Source: Lentinula raphanica (Eukaryota > Basidiomycota > Agaricomycetes > Agaricales > Omphalotaceae). Taken from it: a DNA stretch of 64,000 nucleotides. Both the position numbers and the translations under genes were made by a program. Location of the stretch: positions 124,001 to 188,000 of the forward strand of contig JANVFP010000009.1 of assembly GCA_027919835.1 (NCBI GenBank), read 5' to 3'. Shown here one piece after another: positions 34,770 through 43,894 of the stretch (position 1 is the first letter of the stretch; each line of letters opens with the position of its first letter). The notes under the pieces are model-generated. The model worked only from the letters and a program-made list of their open reading frames with translations. It searched no databases and was not told the origin of the DNA.

Positions 34770-35095
34770 ACCACATCTCAATAACTTTTTCCTCCTCCCC
34801 ACCGCTACGACTTTTCTCTGCTGGCCAGAGAAACCAAAGTCATACGTGCTCTCCCTTTCCCAACGACCACTGAATACCCAATATCAAAGAGTTCTATACA
34901 GCTCCCACAAGAATGGTAGCCCGCCAAAATCTGCTACTGCCGCTTGTCGGTTGTTTGCTTGGTTTCGACTTGAGCGCACACGCTATGCCGACGCCGAGGG
35001 CGCGCCCAAAAGAACCTTTCTCGACCGAGGAAGATTGGCATAGCTTTGGAATTGGAAACACAATCAAGTATATCAGAATAATGTAAAGCACCACT
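34770..35095 (+). pseudogene. Recent inverted copy of promoter and exon 1 of kinase-like gene 1
   Basis: Nearly identical to the reverse complement of about 26573-26900. I count about five differences over roughly 310 bases. The start MVARQNLLLPLVGC is kept, but a one-base deletion after the DWHS codons (near 35045) shifts the frame. Similarity ends just at the exon 1 donor (CACCAA/GTCAGT becomes CACCACTCG). No further exons follow. Confidence 0.82.
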
Positions 35096-35099
35096 CGAA

Positions 35100-35465
35100 C
35101 TACCGCTATCCTCCAATATAACAGCCTGTATTGATGATCGCTTCCATCTCCGTTCAGGACGGCGTGAAAGGGAAAGGAATCCGAAGGACTGAAGTCGGAG
35201 ACCAGAGGGAAGAGAGCTAAGAGGAAGCTGTAAAACATATGTGAGCATGAAACATCAAAACTTTTGAAACCAGGCTAGAAATTAGGGATGACTCGAGTAC
35301 AGATAGATGAGACGACGAGAACATCAAACAATGCGATGACAACGACCGAAGGAAGAAGTATGTATTAGCAAAAGAACAACACCACCAACGAACGGATAGG
35401 CAAACTCAACACTTGAGCTTGAGCTCCCATTCGACACGTATAAGTACCACCTGCTTCGAGACGAT
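35100..35465. other. Breakpoint region, no gene seen
   Basis: Sequence between the kinase-like duplicate and the inverted MAM3 remnant. No coding signal was recognised. Confidence 0.4.
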
Positions 35466-35469
35466 GAAA

Positions 35470-36910
35470 CGAGATAAGAGCCACTCATCCTCTCATAATC
35501 ATCTCCGTCGTCGCCTTTCTCTTACCCACGTTATCTTCGTATCGATCTGTCTCGTCCACATTCTAGAAAGATGATTCCTAGAGAGTTCAAAGTAACGTTC
35601 AGTACACAGTTGTTGCTGTGATCGAGTGTTAGCGATGGTTCAGTAGCGAGAGTCGATAGAGTGTCAGAAAGCACCTCGATAATGTCCTTCAACGTGACTA
35701 CACCCAGCGCACCACACGCGTATCCTCACACCTAATAAGTTCTTCACTTCGGCCTTCTCCTCACTATGATCGCTCGACGCAGCCAGTATCTGAGAAATCT
35801 AGACCCATGGTACCGAGGATTGACCTGGATCATATTGGCTTCAAAGAATCTGTGAATTCGTGCATTAGTATCGAAGTTATTTCCTGAGCTTGGGCAGAAA
35901 GAGGCAGAGACACAGACGCCACGAGCGTACGACGTCGGGATATACGAACGAAGAAGGATGGAGAAGAATGAAGATTGAAGAAGAAACGAAGAATGCAGAA
36001 TTCAGAATGAAGGAAGAATAAGAAGATACAAAATTGAAGAAAACAACCCACCTAGCGATCACCCTACCCAAAAGCACCAACAGCACCAACAGCACACTGA
36101 TCTCGATCTTCCACCAAAATTCGGGCGAGCCATGTGTCGTCGTGGTGGTCGTTAGCATTGTTGCTGTTGGTGTGTCTGATACTATGCCATCTAGTCCTTG
36201 ATTCGATACTCTCCCCAAGTCTGGGACTCCCGATTGCGATACTCCAATTTGAAGAAGGCTCAAAGGTCCCTAATGTTTGGCGGTTGTGTTGGCCGTTGTA
36301 GACATCGATAAGACATACGTCCTAAAGATGGAGGTTTGGGCTTGACGAGCGAAGGATCGGAGGCATGGGAGGTAAATGGGAGGTGCCAGAGAAGAAGAGG
36401 AGAGAGTTTCTTCGCATTCATGATTTGACGGGATGTACGAGAAACAAACGCAAAGGTTATGAAGGTCAGAGACGATGAAAGTTGGAAGAGAGAAAATTAG
36501 GATGAACTACGTAATGATTTGACTCATCCGAATAGCCGTAAAATTCATTCAACTTGATTCCAACAATGAACTGTCTGAGCTTTCGCTTGTCTCTCGCCTT
36601 CCGGACACCTATATACACATTTTGTGAGCGCTTGTGTATTACACCTACAATGAACAATGCATGCTATCATTTGGCTCTCATCCGAAACCCAAATGACAAG
36701 AACCAAAACCACGACTCTTCACAAAAAAGAACTCGGACACCCGTTCTGGAGGATATACGGATATGTTTGTTTGCGATTATTCCATGGCTGATACTCCGAC
36801 TTTTCCTTGTTTCTGTCTTCATACGCAGTTCGGGCTTTATGGCGGGATCGAGTCTCCCTTCCTCCAAGAAACCAGAAGAAATCCTCCTCTTTCCAACATC
36901 TCTCCATCCC
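35470..36910 (-). pseudogene. Inverted MAM3-like pseudogene with internal deletion
   Basis: On minus, 36430 downward begins MRRNSLL and then reads GSPEFWWKIEISVLLVLLVL (exon 1). 35880-35720 matches exon 2 (a GLD motif and GCGTCGAGCGAT). 35720-35470 matches the CBS exons: GALGVVTLKDIIE, then VDETDRYEDNV, then EMIMRG with the donor changed from GT to AT. Exons between DUF21 and the second CBS segment are missing. 36430-36910 resembles the MAM3 promoter in inverted orientation. Confidence 0.68.
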
Positions 36911-36914
36911 TACC

Positions 36915-38039
36915 CCTCCTCCACCCCTTTCCTCTCACTCCTAGGCGAATGTGCAGACGCACCAAACCTTCTAGAGCGGGCGTCAGACACACAACGCGTG
37001 CGCGTGCGCGTGAACGTTTGAACGCTTGCCAGTAATAATTTAGATTCTGGAACGACCTTCAAGGCTGCAGCCTGCAAGATTCTGAGAAGGACCTACAACG
37101 GCTTAGAGACGATGATTATGAGAGGATGGTGCGGCGGAGTTGCTTGCAGGTGAGTGGCTGGCCTATAGCCTACACCAGGTCTTCTTTCTCTTTCGATTCA
37201 GAGTCACTTAAATACAGCTACAAACACAGATATTTACCCCGCCTCACCCCGCCCCCCTACTCCTCCATCTATCCCCAAGCATTGTCAAGCTCGAACGACT
37301 TGAGCACGACTCTATTCCTTTGGAAACTAGTACAAATTCACCATCACCATCACCAACGAGTAGCCTGTACCCCAGTAAGTGCAATTCCTTGGAGTACATG
37401 CTCCATTTCCGCGAGCCGTCGTTTGCCGTCGTTCAACAATCAGATCTGATTCCAATGGTCCAAATCAGCTATACATGCAACTGGTCCAGGAAGTTCCTCT
37501 CAGCTCTTCCTCAGCTCTCCTCCCCTTCTAGTCTCCCTTCGTATTCGTCGTTCCGTCGGATTATGCGTGAGTCTTGTTTGCCTGAAGTTATGCGTCCATC
37601 ATGCTTCGACATAAGATTCAACATTGTAATTCATTTCAGATCATTTCTGAACAGTTGAACGTTGAACAGTTGTCTACTACTGTTGTCTCTGTAGATAACG
37701 AGTCAAGGTCTCATATTCACCCAAGTAGAATCGATGGCGAATTGCGATGCAAGATAGCACAAGATTCCAAGCAGTATGTATCGATACATAGGGGACACGC
37801 AGCAGGACAGAGCAGAACTCAGCAACACTATACCGATAGGCGACACTTTGTTGCTTCATTGTATCGCAGACCAGTTTGATACAGTACATATATGTCATAT
37901 AATTTGTTATCTTCTGTTATGCGAGGGTCCGTCGCAACAAAGCGAGGCTATAGGAGGCTATGCGGGATGATGGATGATCTTGTGGCATTTTATAAACTCA
38001 GCCAGCGTATCACGTCCACCCCATTCCAATCCCCGTACT
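36915..38039. other. Spacer with one MAM3 3' remnant
   Basis: 37095-37130 reads like the DDYERM/IMRG junction and 37270-37330 reads SIVKLERLEHDSIPLETS on plus, matching the last exon of the MAM3-like gene and most similar to the unit C remnant. An alternating GCGTGCGCGTGCGCGTG run is at about 36999. No intact gene is seen. Confidence 0.5.
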
Positions 38040-38453
38040 GGATGACTTCCCGTAAGCATTTTGCGTTTATTAACGTCGCATTAATCGTTACGTGAACCTT
38101 AAGCGATGTCTGCCGGAGAGCGGCATTGTGTCACATCAAGAAATTTGAAATTCTGGAGCTTTTCTAAATGCTCAAATCTACAAGAGGGTCCCGACCCTCT
38201 TGTAGATTGGAATGCGCTGTATTTTTCCCTAAGCGAGTCGGCTAATGTCGGGTATCCACTCAAAAATGATCGCACGTCGTGTTTGAAGAGGAGGGATCAG
38301 AATCCCCATCAATAATTTTCCCTCATGCAGCGTCCTTCTCAGAACCTTACGGGAAAACACTCTGTATTAATTTTGTATTTTTGCTATTACAAATTCGTGA
38401 CAGATATTTAGAAAATACGACGCTCTATTAAAAATCGTTACGGGAAGTCATCC
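38040..38453. mobile_element. MITE-like element with 16-bp terminal inverted repeats
   Basis: Left end GGATGACTTCCCGTAA (38040-38055) is exactly inverted at the right end (38438-38453). The similarity continues more weakly inward. The flanks share ACT on both sides, a possible 3-bp target duplication. The element is 414 bp, AT-rich towards the right, and has no transposase frame. Its middle holds a 34-base hairpin. The superfamily cannot be set from this alone. Confidence 0.75.
38175..38208. repeat. Perfect 16-bp inverted repeat with 2-base loop
   Basis: AATCTACAAGAGGGTC, then CC, then its exact reverse complement. It lies inside the MITE-like element. Confidence 0.95.
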
Positions 38454-38548
38454 ACTTCAACGTGTTAACGCTCAAACTATCATCTCTCGCCGCTCGGTAT
38501 GTGCTATGTTATATATGTGTTCTCACTCTCTCATTCACGCTCTCTCCC

Positions 38549-38582
38549 ATTCTCTTCTTCTTCTTCTTCTTCTTCTTTTTCT
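38549..38582. repeat. (TTC)n microsatellite
   Basis: About ten TTC/CTT units in the leader intron of MESP G. Confidence 0.8.
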
Positions 38583-38715
38583 CCTTCACCTTCCAAACGC
38601 TCCGCTGCCCTTCGAATGAAATGGACCATCTGTTGCCCCCCGCGGCGCAAAATATCACGACATAACCTCGAACATTACCAGTACGACTCCCAAAAAAGAC
38701 GCTTTAGGGTCCTAG

Positions 38716-38806
38716 ATAATCGATTTGCTGGTCAAATTTTATATCTCGGAATTCGACAATTCACACCTGCAGCGGGCTGCTATCACTCTTTTCGCTCTTC
38801 CACAAT
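38716..38806 (+). promoter_or_regulatory. Conserved 5' leader exon of MESP G
   Basis: Begins ATAATCGATTTGCTGGTCAA after GGGTCCTAG and ends CCACAAT/GTAAGTC, with no ATG in the exon. One leader intron present in copies E and F seems to have been lost with the adjoining sequence. Confidence 0.55.
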
Positions 38807-38942
38807 GTAAGTCAATGTCATCGTGGACGTCGAAACCATACTCATCAGAACTTTTTCAACCCTTTGCCTCGTTCTAGCTTGAAAATCTCTCCTCGTTTTT
38901 GTTCCGTCTCTCTCACCGTACTCGTCTCTCACAGACTCAAAC

Positions 38943-40114
38943 ATGTACCCTCTTCTCCCCATCCAACCAAAACTTCCCCTTTTGCGCTTGCTCTGGGGGC
39001 GTTTATCCTCTTCCTCTCTTTCCATGACCGTTTCGAGGGGCCCTAGCCATTAAAGGAGTCTTAGCTGCCCCAATAATCCAAAACCAAAACATACCGCCTG
39101 CTCAAGCGGTTGATCTCCATCGTAAGCTACAACATCGGTCGTTGTTTACATCATCGCTGAACTGAAATCCTCATTCCAAACAGAGCTTGCTCAAATGCAA
39201 GGAGTAACACTTGCTCAACTGGAAATACGACCTACTCAACCAGGAATGCTGTTGGCTCACCCGGGGATGCAGCCTGCGACTTTGCCACCACCTGATCAAC
39301 CAATGTATCCAGCAAATCGTGAGTGATAAACTTCCTCGTTACCTCATCATCGCTGAACGGAAGTCCTCATCCCTTTCACCCTGGCTGATCAGAACTTGCT
39401 CAGTCAGGAGAACAGCCTCACCCGGGACCACAGCCTGGTCAATCAGTTCATCCACATCATAAGCTACAACTTTTTGCTTGTTGTTCTTCCTCACTGCTGA
39501 CAGCAAAAGCTCATTCCTTTCACCCCGCTGGTTCAGAACCTGTCATGATCAATTTGCACCTGAATCGCAAAAATATCGTCCTTAAGCCCCAAGATGGCTG
39601 GGACAAGCCTGATATAGGGACCGAAAAGTTGTCGTTGCAAGCGGGTGATTACTTCTCCATAAGCCTGCCTCCGGCCTATAGCTCTCTAAACAAAGGAGGG
39701 AGACACGTTTCCTCTGTTGTATATGGCCCTGGGCTTGGAGGGACCAAGCACTTACCCCGCCTGGAATGATGATAGGGACACTTACATATAAACCCGACTC
39801 CAAAGAGTCAACTGTGAAATCTGCATTTGACGGAACTCCTCCGAAGGATCGAGTACGACAAGACGGCAGAGACGAATCTGTTCTTCTTGAACCATGTGCT
39901 ATCCATCGCCAAAGAAAAGTTCGAGGAAGTTGTTTTGAATAAAGAGTGGTATTATTCTGTGGTGTGGATGTTGCATGAAAAGGCAACTGGAGCAGGAGCT
40001 GAGATTCACAAGAATGATGTGAAGCTACAGAAGGTATACAGGGACACGTTGGCAAAGATTGTAGAGGATAGATCTGCGTTAGATGATAGATTACTGGCCT
40101 TTAAGCAAAAGTAG
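38943..40114 (+). pseudogene. MESP G, decayed copy
   Basis: Signal exon 38943-39121 starts MYPLLPIQPKLPLLRLL but is two bases short compared with F and runs into a stop. Micro-exons 39184-39318 (135 nt) and 39393-39458 (66 nt) keep phase 1-1 and the Gln/Pro-rich theme, but the donor of the second is AT instead of GT (39459-39460). The large exon 39537-40114 keeps YGPGLGG and NKEWYYSVVWMLHEKATGAG but has two compensating indels with stops between them (near 39750-39825). It is a clear pseudogene of the E/F subfamily. Confidence 0.72.
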
Positions 40115-40119
40115 TATGT

Positions 40120-40735
40120 ACCACATTTGTTTCTTGTAAGTACATGTAGTGTGGTGCCGTTGTGTTAGCTTGAATTTCTGAATCACCCTTTGCCCTCCTT
40201 CGCCTTCCTTAGTCACCACAAGGCCTTGGAGATTGAAACGCGCGAGCTCTGCATAGACGACAACTCATGAGGAGCGTGGGAATTACAGTTCCATCAACGT
40301 CAACGTCAACGTGAACGTGAACGCGTGAACATTCATCTGACCACTGCCAGCACCGTCCTGGTCATGATTGACCGACTGCAGAGTATGTTTATCTGATACC
40401 CATTTCCTTTCTCACCTTGACCAGTGCATCTGACACTCGCAAAACTCATTTATACAGGCGTGAGCTTCAACCCGTTGGAGGATAACATCCAGGTGTGTCT
40501 CAAAGGCTTTGCAATGTGAAGTCAAAAAAGCTCAACTATTCTACAAGTTGTTCGATTCGCACCTCTTGATCACCTTTTGCCGAAACGATTGCAGTGATAC
40601 GAAGGAAGATTGAGCTCTGATACGAAAGTTATGTACATAGTAGAAGCTCTCTCTTTTCTCTTTTCTGTTCACTTCCAGCCATTCTTCCTCTTCCGTTGCA
40701 TCTGTAACCCTCCCTCCTTCACATCCTCACTTTTT
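40120..40735. other. 3' flank of MESP G
   Basis: Parallels the flank of MESP F. No gene. A run of GTCAAC/GTGAAC hexamers lies at about 40297-40330. Confidence 0.45.
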
Positions 40736-40739
40736 GCCT

Positions 40740-40930
40740 AATACAGCATCATCGAGCGCGAATGCAAACCCAACTCTTTGGGGTCCTACACATCTTTCAC
40801 TGATCTCGCTGGCTGTGAAGGCCATTTCAACTTTGGAATTGGATCGATTGAGGCCACGAATGCGAATGCGAGTATGCCAATGGAATACGGTCGAAGTTGA
40901 TGGATTAGGCGGAAGATTGGAAGAAAGGGC
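40740..40930 (+). pseudogene. MAM3-like last-exon remnant downstream of MESP G
   Basis: Translating across a small gap gives SIIERECKPNSLGSYTSFTD and FGIGSIEATNANAS, matching the start of the last MAM3 exon. It sits in the same place relative to MESP G as the remnant after MESP F. Confidence 0.62.
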
Positions 40931-40934
40931 ACCG

Positions 40935-43252
40935 TGTTATAGGCTGGTCATTGGCCTGTGTAGGGTACTGGGGGTCGTGGTCACACCCTCATTCACAACT
41001 GATCCATCCTCTCTTTCTCACTAACAGCAATTACGACTTGAGGTCCGACAAATTCACTACAAAACTTGTTCGTAGCGGCACGTCAATCAAATTTGAATGG
41101 AAATGTTGTTTCTTTAGAACTTCCGAACCGCGGAGGCAGTAATGGGCTCGTCTTGATCTTCATATCTGAAGGTAACTCTCGTCCTAACTTCAAGGTAGCA
41201 CTATCTGGTGAGATCTGATGAAGGGGTACATATCCCTTCTTCGCATTCAATGAATCCATAGTCAGTTGTCTTCGCTCACACAGCATCCATGCTGCAAACT
41301 TGTTTTCTGTTCGACTTTCGAAAGTCCCGAAGGGAAGGAACAAGGAAGGAAGCTGCAGCAAACCTCTGGTCAGTAAGTCGAAAGAGTCGGAACCTTGGTC
41401 GCTCCGGATCCGGGCTTTCAGAGATGCGGATTGTCTTCTCCAACGGTCTTTCTTTCTACTCCTGTGTTTTTCCGACTCTTCCAATAACCTTTCCCGTCCT
41501 GCCAAATTCGAACAGGTGTTCTACGTGGTAACGAACATGCCGAGGGTCTGTCGGACTGTAATCTCCATCCATTGTGTCCAAACACTCCTCTCAGGCTGCT
41601 TCCAATCGCATGATTGTACAAACCTTACAGTGAGTACGCAGCGTGTATAATGCGTTGTATCTCAACAAATCTTCGTCCCGTTTGCCGTAAACAGGAGATG
41701 ACGCCCGCTCCAAGTTCTAGTCCAATCTTCTTGATTGTGGATGCAGCGATGAGGCGACGACCTCTTTTTTGGACTTTCGATTGTCATTCAAGAACGCACA
41801 CCTTGTGCAACGCTTGACAACGGGAGAGGCGTAAACTCTGTCTTTGGGAGACCGTAACGTCTCTGGGATCATATCATGTTTTCGGGAGGGGTCCACCAGG
41901 ATCATATCTTGTCTTTGGGAGGAGTCCACTAGGATCAGGATCAATCTCATCCTAGAATGTCTAAGCAGAACCACAACTCAAGTGCCAGCTCTGGAGCTGA
42001 ATGCCCTATGCTCCCAAGAAGTTGATGATCGTAGTCACAGATACAACACCTCGATCCAAAAGGCTCCTCAGCGGTAACATGCTACTATCAATGCCACACT
42101 CCACCAGTGGTGATACGAAACGTACGGAGGTCTCATACTACGTCGGGGTCGGACAGTCACGCTGAATTCATGGTTAGTAATGGGCTCAATATGCCTCTCC
42201 CCTTGTGAGAGTGCCCACACTTCTCGCAAACCGAACGTACTAAGTGTTGAGCCTCTATTCTTGTTCTAGGCCCCGTCTCTTCTTCCGATATCAGTCTTTC
42301 TTTCCTTGAATCTCGCAGACTGAATACAGCCGTGAATAAACGACTCAAGGTTCGTCTTCGTATGAGAACAATTCTTTCGGTTGCCGAGTCGAAAATTCTC
42401 ATCTTTTCTCATCCGATTACAGATTGGTCTTTAATGCAGTCACTACAGGCGCTGACAGACGTCATGATTCAGATGCTCATCGCTGGACAAACAGCCAAGA
42501 TACCCGAGTCTGGGTCTGTACCGTAGGTTTGTACTTACAGGTACTGGCAGCACACGATACTATGTGCCCTCCTTGTATTCTCTTGACTTCTCGAATGGAA
42601 TATCCAAGCAACATATCACTCTTCCATCACTCTAACAGTCAGGTGGAATGATCTGGACCCACTAAACCATAACGCCACGTTACCTACAGGCATTGGATTG
42701 TGTACCAGAATCTTGAGGATACTTCGTTGCCGTTGCGACAAGCTCGCCTCCATGAGCAAGATGTACAAAATCGGAATTGTTCTTTTGGTATACTAACGCC
42801 GGAAAGTCTCCTATACCGGGTACGTATTCACCGCAATTCTGTTACAGTGCAAAGCCTCAGAGCCGCCAACCTGTCGGTCACCCTGAAAAATGGTAAACTT
42901 CCATTCACCACCATCATCAGTACTCATAGACCTGATAGGCACTTACTGCTAGTACTTACCTGGGTTCAAGAAATATATCCTGTTTTCGGTAACATTATTC
43001 GGACATCACCAACGATGGCCAAAGTACGAACTGGTAAAATTTATTTCGATCCATGCATATAAGTACTCGAATATCTCGCAGATTTTCCTTCATACTCGAC
43101 TGTTCTTTCCTTACTCTCTGCACTCACTCACTTCTCTGACCACTGTACTTACATTCTCAACTCTCAATCACACAAATGTGGGTAGATACCTTGGATATCT
43201 CTTGGTTCGGATGCTAACCGTCAGATCGTATACGACGATTGAAGCAGTTGCA
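40935..43252. other. Gene-poor stretch
   Basis: Several open frames of 60-140 codons on both strands (for example minus 41083-41505 and plus 42700-43062), none with a domain I recognise or convincing exon joins. It may hold a gene I failed to see. 43080-43250 is the promoter side of the decarboxylase-like gene. Confidence 0.3.
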
Positions 43253-43892
43253 ATGGCGCCTTTAACCGACTCAGTCAACCCACTCATCAACAAGCACATC
43301 ATCTACGAGTTTGAGGGCCTGGAAGGGTCCGCCACTCCAGCTCGATATGAGGCGTGGTGTCAATGTAAGCTCTGGTTCATTGCATGTCGTCTAGATTCTC
43401 GTTAACCATCTCCGTTATTCGATTCTTCAGCAGAAGAAACCATCGTGTACAAGATGCACGGGGGTCCCTACAAAGGGCGCTCTGCATATCAACGGGCCTT
43501 CTATCAGAAGCTGTCCGATGCAGATGAAATTTATATGATATCCTGGATCGAAGGTCAGTTTGATTCGATGAACTCTCACCCGTCCCGAATGTCATTGCTC
43601 AATCTCGACCGTCCTTTCAACAGAAGTAGGAACGACCGTATCTCTTGTCGTGAACCTCAAAGAGAAAACCATCAACGGCTTCCTCGCCTTCGCCCCTGGT
43701 CATTTCCGAGAACGGGAAATCTTCCGTGCGGATAAAAGGAACCCAGAGACGTTGGACCAATGGAGACAACTCGCCTATGTCGACAACAAACCCATCCATC
43801 GGGTCCCTTATCAGGTGTTTGCTCGTATCATTGAGGTCTCTGAAGGTGCAGGAGACTTGCAGCCGCGTACTGAGGCAGATCCATACTTTTGA
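43253..43892 (+). CDS. Phenolic acid decarboxylase-like enzyme
   Basis: Three exons: 43253-43364, 43431-43553 and 43624-43892. The sum is 504 nt, or 167 residues, the usual size of phenolic acid decarboxylases. The start is the ATG of MAPLTDSVNPLINKH; an upstream ATG at 43176 ends early. The family signature is visible: KHIIYEFEG, YKMHGGPYKGRSAYQ, YMISWIEEVGTTVSLVVN and NGFLAFAPGHF. These enzymes remove CO2 from ferulic, p-coumaric or caffeic acid without a cofactor. Of the residues used in bacterial enzymes, the first Tyr (in IIYEF), the Arg (in KGRSA) and the Glu (in SWIEE) are present. The second Tyr is Phe. The activity is inferred; detoxification of plant phenolics is a plausible role. 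Confidence 0.8.
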
Positions 43893-43894
43893 TG

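Noticed and set aside
43178..43405. Longer start for the decarboxylase-like gene
   Set aside because: This frame opens with GTG, and the nearby ATG at 43176 is in another frame that stops after 13 codons. The ATG at 43253 gives the normal family length.
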